From Microbacterium sp. (GTDB lineage Bacteria > Actinomycetota > Actinomycetes > Actinomycetales > Microbacteriaceae), in contig NZ_JAPSLI010000002.1 of NCBI RefSeq assembly GCF_031180975.1, positions 186,001 to 250,000 on the forward strand: 64,000 nt of DNA, written 5' to 3'. Position 1 is the first letter of the stretch. Each line of letters begins with the position of its first letter. The notes below the pieces were generated by a model. That model ran no database searches. It saw only the letters and a list, made by a program, of their open reading frames with translations, and had not been told where the DNA came from. This document shows positions 52,428-61,425 of the stretch, piece by piece. The position numbers and the translations under genes are program-made.

Positions 52428-53678
52428 GTGAGGTTCGACATGGATGCTCCAGGCAACATCTCCTGGGCCGTGACCGCAACGGCGCTCGTTCTGCTGATGA
52501 CGCCGGGCGTGGCGTTCTTCTACGGCGGGCTGGTGAAGGCCAAGAGCGTCATCAGCATGATGATGATGAGCTTCGGCTCGATCGGTCTGATCGCCGTGCT
52601 GTGGATCCTCTACGGCTTCTCCATGAGCTCGGTCGACGAACCAGGGCAGTTCGCCGGCAACCCGTTCGCGGACTTCGGTCTCGCGACCGCCGCGACGGGC
52701 GAGGGCGCGAACGTGGCACTGCTCGGTATCGCCTACGGCGCCACCTTCGCCATCATCACCGTGGCGCTCATCTCGGGCGCGATCGCGGACCGCGCCCGCT
52801 TCGGCCCCTGGCTGATCTACGTCGGCATCTTCGGCACCCTCGGCTACTTCCCGATCGCGGCATGGGTGTGGGGCGGCGGCTGGATCATGAACCTGGGCTC
52901 GATGCTGTTCGGCGAGGACAGCGGCATCGCCGTCATCGACTACGCCGGCGGCCTCGCCGTGCACACCACCGCCGGCGCCGCCGCCCTCGCCCTCGCCATC
53001 GTGCTCGGCAAGCGCATCGGGTTCCAGAAGGGCATCCAGAAGCCGCACAACGTGCCGCTCACCCTGCTCGGCGCGTCGCTGCTGTGGTTCGGTTGGTTCG
53101 GGTTCAACGCCGGCGCCGAGTGGCTGTCCGAGGACATGGGCAAGGTCGGTCTGATCGCCATCAACACGCTCGGCGCGACCGCGGCCGCCATCCTCGGCTG
53201 GATCCTCGTCGAGAAGCTCAAGGAGGGCAAGGCGACGTCGATCGGTGCCGCCTCCGGTGCTGTCGCGGGTCTCGTGGCGATCACCCCGGCGTGCGCCAAC
53301 CTGACCCCGGGCTGGGCACTGCTGCTCGGTGCGCTGTCCGGCATCGCCTGCGCCCTGGCGGTCGAGCTGAAGTTCCGGCTCGGTTTCGACGACTCGCTCG
53401 ATGTCGTCGGCATCCACCTGGTCGGCGGTCTGCTCGGCACCCTGTACCTGGGCTTCTTCGCCACCGGACAGGGTCTGTTCACCGGCGGCGACGTGCGTCT
53501 GCTGGCCCTGCAGGCGATCGCTGGTCTGGGTGTGCTGGTGTATGCCTTCGTCACCTCGCTGGTGATCGGCCTGGTGATCGAGAAGACGATCGGCTTCCGG
53601 GTCACCAGTGAGGACGAGATCGCAGGCGTCGATCTGGTGGTCCACGGCGAAGAGGGTTACGTCCTCACCGAGGCGTGA
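52428..53678 (+). CDS. amt: Ammonium transporter
   Basis: MTPGVAFFYGGLVKAKSVISMMMMSF; DYAGGLAVHTTAG; LGASLLWFGWFGFNAGAEW. Confidence 0.96.
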   Translation: MRFDMDAPGNISWAVTATALVLLMTPGVAFFYGGLVKAKSVISMMMMSFGSIGLIAVLWILYGFSMSSVDEPGQFAGNPFADFGLATAATGEGANVALLGIAYGATFAIITVALISGAIADRARFGPWLIYVGIFGTLGYFPIAAWVWGGGWIMNLGSMLFGEDSGIAVIDYAGGLAVHTTAGAAALALAIVLGKRIGFQKGIQKPHNVPLTLLGASLLWFGWFGFNAGAEWLSEDMGKVGLIAINTLGATAAAILGWILVEKLKEGKATSIGAASGAVAGLVAITPACANLTPGWALLLGALSGIACALAVELKFRLGFDDSLDVVGIHLVGGLLGTLYLGFFATGQGLFTGGDVRLLALQAIAGLGVLVYAFVTSLVIGLVIEKTIGFRVTSEDEIAGVDLVVHGEEGYVLTEA

Positions 53679-53699
53679 TCACCCCGCTAGGGTGGGCAG

Positions 53700-54275
53700 G
53701 TGACCTCCTCGAAGAGCATCCTGGCCACCCTGGCGGGCATCCTCGTCAAGGCGCTGTCGCGGGAGTCGCGAGCCGAGCCGGTCGAGCCGCGACGTCCCCA
53801 TGCGACGCTCCGGCCCGACGGCGTCGGCTCGCTTCCTCATGCGCGGGATGCCGGACGCGAGGGCGGAACCGCCACGGTGCGCATCGATCCGGAGAGCGTG
53901 CCGGATCTGGCCGTCGGGTATTCGCCGTCGCGCAATCGGCTGCCGGATTCCGGCGAGGTGATCTGGACGTGGGTGCCCTACGAGGAGAACGACGGCCGCG
54001 GCAAGGACCGTCCGGTGCTCGTGATCGGGCGCCAGACCGACGACCGGGTGTACGCGGTTCGCATGACCAGCCGGTCGCGGGACGGCGACCGGGACTACGT
54101 GCCCATAGGCTCTGGCGACTGGGACTCCCGCGGCAGGGAGTCGTGGGTGGACATCGAGCAGCTGTACAGCGTGCACGCCGACGGCATGCGTCGCGAGGCG
54201 GCGGTGCTGGACGCCGGACGGTACGGGCGCGTCGCGGAGGCGCTCATCGCTCGGTACGGGTGGGCGCGGGCCTAG
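53700..54275 (+). CDS. PemK/MazF-fold family protein
   Basis: GEVIWTWVPYEENDGRGKDRPVLVIGRQTDDRVYAVRMTSR; no adjacent antitoxin gene. Confidence 0.8.
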   Translation: MTSSKSILATLAGILVKALSRESRAEPVEPRRPHATLRPDGVGSLPHARDAGREGGTATVRIDPESVPDLAVGYSPSRNRLPDSGEVIWTWVPYEENDGRGKDRPVLVIGRQTDDRVYAVRMTSRSRDGDRDYVPIGSGDWDSRGRESWVDIEQLYSVHADGMRREAAVLDAGRYGRVAEALIARYGWARA

Positions 54276-55146
54276 ACTGCGCGGCGAAGAACCCCATCAA
54301 TGCGGCGGCGAGCTCCTGCGGCGCCTCCTCCGCGATGTGGTGGCCGCAGTCGATCCCGAATCCTGAGACATCCGCCGCCCAGCGGTTCCAGACGGCCAGC
54401 GGGTCGCCGTGCAGGCGCACGAGGTCGTCGCGCAGCGACCACAGGATCAGCACCGGCATGGTGAGCAGTCGCCCGCGTGCCACGTCGTCGTGCTCGTGCG
54501 CGCGGTCGACCGTGAGACCGGCGCGATAGTCCTCGAGCATGGCGCGCACGACTGAGGGCGTGCGCACAGCCCGCATGAGCTCGGCGTGGTTCTCCTCGCC
54601 CATGCTCACCGGATCCGCTTTCGGTGCGTACCAGGCCGAAGGATCCGCCATGATCACCCGCTCGGGGATCTCGGGCTGGGCGAAGAAGAACCAATGCCAC
54701 CACGCGGTGGCGAACTCCGCATCGGCGCGGCGGAGATGCTCGGAGATCGGCAGGCTGTCGATCAGGACGACCCGCTCGACGACATCCGGATGATCCAGCG
54801 CGAGTCGCAGCGCGACGTAGCTTCCGCGGTCGTGGCCGACGAGCCTGATCTTCTGGTAGCCGAGGCGATGCGCCACCTGCAGCATGTCGCCGGCCATGGC
54901 CCGCTTCGAGTGAGCGGAGTGGTCCTGCGACGGCGCGGGGCCCCGCGAGCGGCCGTACCCGCGCAGGTCGGGGCAGATGACGGCGTGACCGGCGTCCGCG
55001 AGCAGCGCGGCCACCCGGTGCCACGTCGCGGAGGTGCGCGGATGTCCGTGCAGCAGCATGACGGGTGTTCCAGCTCCTCGACGGTGCCGGACGAAGATGC
55101 GGGCATCGGTCGTGTCGATCTCGACGCAGGTGAAGCCGTCGAACAT
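54244..55146 (-). CDS. Alpha/beta hydrolase (haloacetate dehalogenase-like)
   Basis: LLHGHPRTSATWHRVA, RLVGHDRGSYVALRLALDHPD, catalytic His in IDCGHHIAEEAP. Confidence 0.9.
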   Translation of the reverse strand: MFDGFTCVEIDTTDARIFVRHRRGAGTPVMLLHGHPRTSATWHRVAALLADAGHAVICPDLRGYGRSRGPAPSQDHSAHSKRAMAGDMLQVAHRLGYQKIRLVGHDRGSYVALRLALDHPDVVERVVLIDSLPISEHLRRADAEFATAWWHWFFFAQPEIPERVIMADPSAWYAPKADPVSMGEENHAELMRAVRTPSVVRAMLEDYRAGLTVDRAHEHDDVARGRLLTMPVLILWSLRDDLVRLHGDPLAVWNRWAADVSGFGIDCGHHIAEEAPQELAAALMGFFAAQSRPAPTRTER

Positions 55147-55571
55147 CACCTGCGGAGCTCCTCGCTGAGCCATCGCGCGTACAGCCGCCACGGTTCGCCG
55201 GCCTCGCGCAGGACGCCGATGTGCGCCTCGAGCTCGGGGGTGAGGGTGAACCACTCGCCGCCCTCGCGGACATCGGCGAACTGCCGGTGCCGCCGCTGCT
55301 CGACACGACGGTCGCCGGGTTCGAAGGCGAGAAGCTCGTCGTGGCGGATGCCGGTCAGCCGCCGCCGCGGTCGCCAGCTGGTGCCGATCTTCACGCGTCG
55401 GTCGTAGCGGAGGTAGTAGACGACATGGACCCGGGGGAGCGGGAGGTCGTAGTCGGGCACGTCGCCGTAGCGCCAGCCGCAGTCGCCGCAGAGCCACGCA
55501 CCGCTTGCGCGCGTGCCCACGCTGCAGCCGCACAGGGTGCACGGGCCGGGCAGCGTGGCGGTGGTCGTCAT
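55146..55571 (-). CDS. Zinc-ribbon plus GIY-YIG-like nuclease domain protein
   Basis: CTLCGCSVG...CGDCGW ribbon followed by VVYYLRYDRRVKIGTSWRPRRRLTGI. Confidence 0.65.
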   Translation of the reverse strand: MTTTATLPGPCTLCGCSVGTRASGAWLCGDCGWRYGDVPDYDLPLPRVHVVYYLRYDRRVKIGTSWRPRRRLTGIRHDELLAFEPGDRRVEQRRHRQFADVREGGEWFTLTPELEAHIGVLREAGEPWRLYARWLSEELRR

Positions 55572-55604
55572 CCCCTGAACCCTACGCCGAGGGGCGGACA
55601 CGGA

Positions 55605-55636
55605 GAAGCCCCCGGAGGGCGGCCTCCGGAGGCTTC
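55605..55636 (-). terminator. Terminator for tRNA-Val(CAC)
   Basis: 14-bp stem GAAGCCCCCGGAGG / CCTCCGGAGGCTTC with one mismatch, GCGG loop. Confidence 0.75.
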
Positions 55637-55638
55637 GG

Positions 55639-55714
55639 TGGTGGGCGATACCGGACTCGAACCGATGACCTCTTCCGTGTGAAGGAAGCGCGCTACCAAC
55701 TGCGCCAATCGCCC
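55639..55714 (-). tRNA. tRNA-Val(CAC), CCA encoded
   Basis: Cloverleaf GGGCGAT...CTTCCTTCACACGGAAG...GGTTCGAGTCC...ATCGCCCACCA. Confidence 0.95.
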
Positions 55715-55897
55715 GTGTGGAGTTGTGTGCGTCCCCGCACAGATCAAGAGCATACCCGATCCGCAGGCGCCGTCAGGACTCGGGCGGCGGTCCGGGCGTG
55801 GCGTCCCGGCGGACACGCCCGGATGCGCGGCGCGGTTTGGCGATGCGCTGAACCTGAGCTAATGTATTTGAAGTGCCCGGGACACCGGGAACGAAAT

Positions 55898-55970
55898 GCG
55901 GATGTAGCGCAGTTGGTAGCGCATCACCTTGCCAAGGTGAGGGTCGCGAGTTCGAGTCTCGTCATCCGCT
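55898..55970 (+). tRNA. tRNA-Gly(GCC)
   Basis: Cloverleaf GCGGATG...CACCTTGCCAAGGTG...AGTTCGAGTCT...CATCCGCT. Confidence 0.95.
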
Positions 55971-56002
55971 CGAGTGCAGGAGCCCCTTCGGGGTTTCCGC
56001 AT

Positions 56003-56018
56003 GTGGGTTCGAATCCAC
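56003..56018 (+). other. Isolated tRNA T-arm-like remnant
   Basis: GTGGGTTCGAATCCAC between tRNA-Gly and tRNA-Cys, with no complete cloverleaf. Confidence 0.55.
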
Positions 56019-56023
56019 CTCGC

Positions 56024-56094
56024 GGTGGCGTGGCCGAGAGGCTAGGCACCGGCCTGCAAAGCCGTTTACACGGGTTCGAATCCCGTCGCCACCT
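56024..56094 (+). tRNA. tRNA-Cys(GCA)
   Basis: Cloverleaf GGTGGCG...GGCCTGCAAAGCC...GGGTTCGAATCCC...CGCCACCT. Confidence 0.95.
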
Positions 56095-56119
56095 CACGGC
56101 ACAACTGAATAGCCTTTAG

Positions 56120-56194
56120 GCGCGATTGGCGCAGCGGTAGCGCGCTTCCCTGACACGGAAGAGGTCACTGGTTCGATCCCAGTATCGCGCACCA
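56120..56194 (+). tRNA. tRNA-Val(GAC), CCA encoded
   Basis: Cloverleaf GCGCGAT...CTTCCCTGACACGGAAG...TGGTTCGATCCCA...ATCGCGCACCA. Confidence 0.95.
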
Positions 56195-56197
56195 CCC

Positions 56198-56224
56198 GAA
56201 ACCCCCGGCCACGCCGGGGGTTTC
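56198..56224 (+). terminator. Terminator after tRNA-Val(GAC)
   Basis: Perfect 12-bp stem GAAACCCCCGGC / GCCGGGGGTTTC followed by TTCG. Confidence 0.88.
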
Positions 56225-56250
56225 TTCGTCTGCGCCGGGTGCGAACGGCG

Positions 56251-56826
56251 TCACGACCGGCCGGCGCCTCGCCGTCGGCGACGCGCGCCGGCGACGAGCG
56301 CCGCGACCGGAAGCAGCCACGGGACCGCCACGATGAACGGATCCATCCACGTGTGCCGGAGATCGACGCGGCCTCGGCCGAGGCGCGAGCCGATCGGACG
56401 GTGCCGCGGCTCGCTCAGCGCACCGGTCTGCGTCACCGGATTGTCCGGGCGACCCGTCGCGAACGAGCGGAGGTGCGCGCCGACGGATTCCACACGGTCG
56501 GCGAGGATCAGCAGCAACCAGTGCCGCGCCTGCCCCTCACTGAACCGCCGATAGGCGATCCGCCGCACCGCGCCAGCGACACCGCGCAACGGCTGCGCGG
56601 AGCCGAACACCGGCGTCAGCCGCGAGTGCTCGATCGAACGCTCCCTGTCGGGATGCCCCCGTTGCTGCTCCGGCAGCTCCCAGTGCGCCCCGGTCGGTCC
56701 GTAATCCTCCCGCTCCTGCCAGGTGCGACGGTGCTTCTCCGGGAGGTCGGCACCCCACCCGGGAATCCGCTCCCGAAGCTCCTCCGCGGACGGTGTGAGA
56801 TCGGGCTTTCGTGCGTCGTACGGCAT
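56251..56826 (-). CDS. Hypothetical membrane-anchored protein
   Basis: MPYDARKPDLTPSAEELRERIPGWGADL...single C-terminal TM FIVAVPWLLPVAALVAGARRRRR. Confidence 0.7.
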   Translation of the reverse strand: MPYDARKPDLTPSAEELRERIPGWGADLPEKHRRTWQEREDYGPTGAHWELPEQQRGHPDRERSIEHSRLTPVFGSAQPLRGVAGAVRRIAYRRFSEGQARHWLLLILADRVESVGAHLRSFATGRPDNPVTQTGALSEPRHRPIGSRLGRGRVDLRHTWMDPFIVAVPWLLPVAALVAGARRRRRGAGRS

Positions 56827-56830
56827 CCGG

Positions 56831-57979
56831 TCATCCCTCTCCGACGATGACGACCGGTTTGATGCAGTCGTCGAGCTTGGATGAGAACACGTGATAAGCC
56901 TCGGCGATCTCGCCGAGGCGGAATCGGTGCGTGAGCAGGTCGCCCGGTCGCACATGCCCGGCTCGGATGTGCTCGAGCAGGCGGGGCCACTGCCGCTTGA
57001 CCGGCGCCTGGTTCGCGCGGATGCTGAGTCCCTTGTTCATGGCGTCGCCGAGCCGCACCGCGGACGGCATCGGACCGTACGCGCCGATCACGGCCACCCG
57101 CCCGCCCTTGCGCACCGCGTCGATCGCCCAGTTCACCGCGACGGGCGACCCGCCCTGCATCTTGAACTTGGCGGCCAGCACGTGCTGCACCAGCACGCCA
57201 TCCGCCTCGGCGCCGACGGCGTCGATCGCCACGTCGGCGCCGAGCCCGCCGGTCATCCGCTTCAGCGCGAGCACGATGTCGCGATGGCTGCGCATATCGA
57301 CGGTCTCCGCGTAGGCGAACGTCCTGGCCTTCTCGAGTCGGTAGTCGAGGTGGTCGACCACGATCACCCGCCCCGCGCCCAGGAACCAGGCTGAGCGCGC
57401 GGCGGCCAGCCCGACCGGTCCGGCGCCGAAGACCACTACCGTGTCGAGTTCGGCGATCTCGCCCAGCTGGGCCCCGAAGTAGCCGGTCGAGAACGCATCG
57501 GTGAGCAGCAGCGCGTCGTCGTCGCTCAGCCAGTCGGGGATGACCATCGGACCGACATCGGCGAACGGCACCCGCACCCGCTCCGCCTGGCCTCCGTCGA
57601 ACCCGCCGGTGGAGTGCGAGTAGCCGTAGATGCCGCCGATGGCCGTCGCATTCGGATTGACGTTGTGGCAGTTCGAGAACAGGCCGCGACTGCAGAAGAA
57701 GCACGAACCGCACGAGATGTTGAACGGCACCATGACGCGGTCGCCGGGGGAGAGGCCCTGCACCGACGGCCCGACGTCCTCCACGACCCCGACGATCTCG
57801 TGACCGAAGGTGTGACCGATCCGGGTGTCGGGCATCATTCCGTGGTACAGGTGCAGATCGGACCCGCAGATGCCGGCACGCACCACCCGCACGATCGCGT
57901 CGTTGGGATGCTCGATGCGCGGATCCGGCTTGTCCGCCACATCGATCTTGTAGGGGCCCCGATAGACCATGGCGCGCAT
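56831..57979 (-). CDS. Zinc-dependent alcohol/formaldehyde dehydrogenase (FdhA-like)
   Basis: GICGSDLHLYHGMMPDTRIGHTFGHEIVGVVEDVG; NISCGSCFFCSRGLFSNC. Confidence 0.92.
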   Translation of the reverse strand: MRAMVYRGPYKIDVADKPDPRIEHPNDAIVRVVRAGICGSDLHLYHGMMPDTRIGHTFGHEIVGVVEDVGPSVQGLSPGDRVMVPFNISCGSCFFCSRGLFSNCHNVNPNATAIGGIYGYSHSTGGFDGGQAERVRVPFADVGPMVIPDWLSDDDALLLTDAFSTGYFGAQLGEIAELDTVVVFGAGPVGLAAARSAWFLGAGRVIVVDHLDYRLEKARTFAYAETVDMRSHRDIVLALKRMTGGLGADVAIDAVGAEADGVLVQHVLAAKFKMQGGSPVAVNWAIDAVRKGGRVAVIGAYGPMPSAVRLGDAMNKGLSIRANQAPVKRQWPRLLEHIRAGHVRPGDLLTHRFRLGEIAEAYHVFSSKLDDCIKPVVIVGEG

Positions 57980-58222
57980 GCGTCGTCCCTCCGGTTCGCG
58001 GTATGCGGATGAGCCATCTCACCCCGCGGAAGGACTCCCGGACAGGGGCCTTCCCCTGGGCGACACGGCCTGGCACAATCCGGGCCCACCGGCCGACGGC
58101 ATCCGCCCGGCATCGCTGCCACCGCCGAAGCCCGCGCGTCAAGGCCCTCTGCCACAGCCCTCGCGGCTCGGTAGCGTCAGGGAACAGCCGGTGCACCGCA
58201 CCTGCGTAGGAAAGGAACGATC

Positions 58223-58390
58223 ATGAACATCCTCTTGATCATCGTCGCCGTCGTCGCGATCATCCTCGCGATCACCGGCGGAATGGTGGAGGCCCTGCAG
58301 TTCCTGCTGTGGATCGGTCTGGTGCTGCTCGCCCTGGCCGTCATCGCATGGCTGATCAGGGCGGTATCCGGCCGCAACACCAGCGTCTGA
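58223..58390 (+). CDS. Small two-TM hydrophobic protein (55 aa; not in ORF track)
   Basis: MNILLIIVAVVAIILAITGGMVEALQFLLWIGLVLLALAVIAWLIRAVSGRNTSV, preceded by AAAGGAACG RBS. Confidence 0.75.
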   Translation: MNILLIIVAVVAIILAITGGMVEALQFLLWIGLVLLALAVIAWLIRAVSGRNTSV

Positions 58391-58525
58391 CGCGAGACTT
58401 CGGCATCCCGGGGCCGAACGGATGCCGATGAGATGAGACCCCGCCGCGCTCCGTGCCTTGTCGAGCGCGCCGGGGTCTCGTCGTGTCGGCGGCAGGGCGG
58501 GGAACGGATGCCGACAGCGGCGGCG

Positions 58526-58630
58526 TAGACTCATGGGATGGAATCCGTGTCGAACCCTCTCGTGACGTCTGTCACCGGTCTGGGCACGCGAACGCCGGGC
58601 GCCTGAGCGGGCAGGGCGCCGCGCGCGCCC
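58526..58630 (+). promoter_or_regulatory. Putative thrS attenuator: promoter, Thr-containing leader ORF and mutually exclusive hairpins
   Basis: -10 TAGACT (58526-58531); leaderless ORF 58538-58606 MESVSNPLVTSVTGLGTRTPGA; GGCGCC/GGCGCC versus GGGCGC/GCGCCC alternatives. Confidence 0.5.
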
Positions 58631-58674
58631 GAAGCTGAGATGCCGCAATTCCATCGTCTATCTGGAGAATCCCC

Positions 58675-60681
58675 GTGTCAGACATCGCCCAGCCTGCCGC
58701 AGAAACCCGCGACGGCTTCGCCCTGTTCACCGATCGTTCCGTCGTCGCCATGCGGGTGAACGGCGTGCTGAAGGATCTCGCCGCGACGATCACCGATGGT
58801 GACGAGGTCGAGCCGGTCACCATCGACAGCAAGGACGGCCTGGACATCCTGCGCCACTCCACGGCGCACGTGCTCGCCCAGGCCGTGCAGCGCATCAAGC
58901 CGCAGGCGAATCTGGGGATCGGACCCCCGATCACCGACGGCTTCTACTACGACTTCGGCGTGGACACCCCGTTCACCCCCGAGGACCTCAAGGCCATCTC
59001 GAAGGAGATGCAGCGGATCATCCGCGAGGGTCAACGCTTCGTGCGTCGCGTCGTCACCGACGAGGAGGCGCGCGAGGAGCTCTCCGGTGAGCCGTTCAAG
59101 CTCGAGCTGATCGGCCTGAAGGGGCCGTCGGCCGGCAGTGCCGCCGAGGGCGCCTCGGTCGAGGTCGGCGAGGGCGAGCTGACCATCTACGACAACGTCG
59201 CCAAGGACGGCGAGGTGGCCTGGAAGGACCTCTGCCGCGGCCCGCACCTGCCGAACACCCGCATGATCGGCAACGGCTGGGATCTCACCCGTGTGGCGGC
59301 GGCGTACTGGCGCGGCAGCGAGAAGAACCCGCAGCTGCAGCGCATCTACGGCACCGCCTGGCCCTCCAAGGACGAGCTGCGCGCCTACCAGCAGCGCCTG
59401 GAGGAGGCCGCCAAGCGCGACCACCGGCGCCTGGGTGCCGAGATGGACCTGTTCTCGTTCCCCGACGAAGTCGGCCCCGGGCTTGCGGTGTTCCACCCCC
59501 GCGGCGGCATCGTGCGGTACGAGATCGAGCGCTACATGCGCGAGCAGCTGCTCGCGCACGATTACGAGATGGTGAACTCGCCGCACATCACCAAGGGCGA
59601 CCTGTTCATCACCAGCGGTCACATGCAGACCTACGCCGAGGGCATGTATCCGGCGATGCACCTCGACGAGATCGTGGACGACGAGGGCAACGTCACCAGG
59701 CAGGGCCAGGACTACTACCTGAAGCCGATGAACTGCCCGTTCCACAACCTGATCTTCCGCTCGCGAGGGCGCAGCTACCGTGAGCTTCCGCTGCGTCTGG
59801 CGGAGTTCGGCACCGTGTACCGCTACGAGAAGAGCGGCACCCTGTCTGGCCTCACCCGGGTGCGCGGACTGACCCAGGACGACGCGCACATCTACGTCGC
59901 CCAGGACCAGGTCGAGGAGGAGCTGACCCGCAACCTCGAGTTCGTGCTGCAGGTACTGCGCGACTACGGCCTGAACGACTTCTATCTCGAGCTGTCGACC
60001 AAGGACGACAGCAAGGACAAGTTCCTCGGCGAGGACGAGCAGTGGGAGGTCGCCACCGACACCCTACGCCGTGTCGCCGAGGCATCCGGTCTGGACCTGG
60101 TGGCAGATCCTGGCGGGGCGGCGTTCTACGGCCCGAAGATCTCGGTGCAGGCGCGTGACGCCATCGGCCGCACCTGGCAGATGTCCACCATCCAGCTCGA
60201 CTTCAATCAGCCGGAGCGCTTCGAGCTCGAGTACACCGGGCCGGACGGGCTGAAGCACCGGCCGGTGATGATCCACCGCGCCCTGTTCGGGTCGATCGAA
60301 CGGTTCTTCGCGATCCTGCTCGAGCACTACGCCGGGGACTTCCCGCTGTGGCTCGCCCCCGCCCAGGTCGTCGGCGTGCCGGTGGCGGAGGAGTACGCGC
60401 GCTACCTGGACGAGGTGGTCGGGCAGCTGCGCGCCGCCGGCATCCGGGCCGAGGTCGACCACTCCGACGACAGGATGCAGAAGAAGATCCGCAACCACAC
60501 CACCGCCAAGGTGCCACTCCTGCTCATCGCGGGGGAGCAGGACCGCGCGGCCGGCACGGTGTCGTTCCGGTTCCGTGACGGTTCGCAGGAGAACGGCGTG
60601 CCGATCGCGACCGCCATCGAACGGATCCGAGCGGCCGTCGCGTCGCACGCCCGGGTGCTCACCGCTGAGGATCTCGCGTGA
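58675..60681 (+). CDS. thrS: Threonyl-tRNA synthetase
   Basis: TGS domain, [56 protein letters not shown]. Confidence 0.97.
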   Translation: MSDIAQPAAETRDGFALFTDRSVVAMRVNGVLKDLAATITDGDEVEPVTIDSKDGLDILRHSTAHVLAQAVQRIKPQANLGIGPPITDGFYYDFGVDTPFTPEDLKAISKEMQRIIREGQRFVRRVVTDEEAREELSGEPFKLELIGLKGPSAGSAAEGASVEVGEGELTIYDNVAKDGEVAWKDLCRGPHLPNTRMIGNGWDLTRVAAAYWRGSEKNPQLQRIYGTAWPSKDELRAYQQRLEEAAKRDHRRLGAEMDLFSFPDEVGPGLAVFHPRGGIVRYEIERYMREQLLAHDYEMVNSPHITKGDLFITSGHMQTYAEGMYPAMHLDEIVDDEGNVTRQGQDYYLKPMNCPFHNLIFRSRGRSYRELPLRLAEFGTVYRYEKSGTLSGLTRVRGLTQDDAHIYVAQDQVEEELTRNLEFVLQVLRDYGLNDFYLELSTKDDSKDKFLGEDEQWEVATDTLRRVAEASGLDLVADPGGAAFYGPKISVQARDAIGRTWQMSTIQLDFNQPERFELEYTGPDGLKHRPVMIHRALFGSIERFFAILLEHYAGDFPLWLAPAQVVGVPVAEEYARYLDEVVGQLRAAGIRAEVDHSDDRMQKKIRNHTTAKVPLLLIAGEQDRAAGTVSFRFRDGSQENGVPIATAIERIRAAVASHARVLTAEDLA

Positions 60682-61241
60682 CGGACGCGTCGACGGGCTC
60701 AGGGCTCCACACGGGGCTGGAGGACGGCGGACACCTCGCCGGTGTGCCGGACGAGTTCCAGCGGCTGTGGACGCCGCACCGGATGGCGTACATCCAGGCG
60801 GGGCGCGAACCGCTGCGTGAGGAGTGCCCGTTCTGCGAGGCTCCGAAGTACGACGACGAGGAGCGCCTCATCGTCGCGCGCGGCGAGACGGCCTTCGTGC
60901 TGCTGAACCTGTTCCCGTACAACTCCGGCCACCTGCTGGTGTGTCCGTACCGCCACATCGCCACCTACGATCAGGCGACACCGGAGGAGGTCGCCGAGAT
61001 CGGAGCCCTCACGCAGACGGGCATGCGGGTGCTGCGCGACGTGTCGCGCTGCGACGGGTTCAACCTGGGGATGAACCAGGGCGCCATCGCGGGCGCCGGC
61101 GTCGACGCACACCTGCATCAGCACATCGTGCCGCGGTGGTCGTCGGATGCGAACTTCTTCCCGATCATCGCGAAGACGAAGGCATTGCCGCAGCTGCTCG
61201 GCGAGGTCCGCGACGCGGTCGCGGAGGCGTGGCCGGCCTGA
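60678..61241 (+). CDS. HIT family protein
   Basis: [55 protein letters not shown]. Confidence 0.93.
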   Translation: MTDASTGSGLHTGLEDGGHLAGVPDEFQRLWTPHRMAYIQAGREPLREECPFCEAPKYDDEERLIVARGETAFVLLNLFPYNSGHLLVCPYRHIATYDQATPEEVAEIGALTQTGMRVLRDVSRCDGFNLGMNQGAIAGAGVDAHLHQHIVPRWSSDANFFPIIAKTKALPQLLGEVRDAVAEAWPA

Positions 61242-61257
61242 GTTCGACGCGCCTGGG

Positions 61258-61394
61258 GCTCAACGACCGGGTGGGGGCGCCATCACCGGTCGTTGAGCGA
61301 GCGCAGCGAGACGAACCGCGCCGACCGGATGGCCACCGGGGCTCTTGCGCGGGAGTGCGTTTCGTCTCGTCGCTCCGCTCCTCGCTCAACGACC
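61258..61394. repeat. Palindromic intergenic repeat (REP/MITE-like)
   Basis: GGTCGTTGAGCGAGCGCAGCGAGACGAA (61288-61315), imperfect inverted TTCGTCTCGTCGCTCCGCTCCTCGCTCAACGACC (61361-61394), and extra half-site GCTCAACGACCGG (61258-61270). Confidence 0.8.
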
Positions 61395-61425
61395 GCGGGC
61401 TTCGACGACCGCGATGGCGCGGGCG

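Noticed and set aside
53700-54275. Complete type II toxin-antitoxin module
   Set aside because: No antitoxin-sized ORF with a DNA-binding motif adjoins the PemK/MazF-like gene.
58540-58674. T-box riboswitch upstream of thrS
   Set aside because: No T-box core (AGGGUGGNACCGCG-like) or specifier-loop arrangement seen; a Thr leader ORF fits better.
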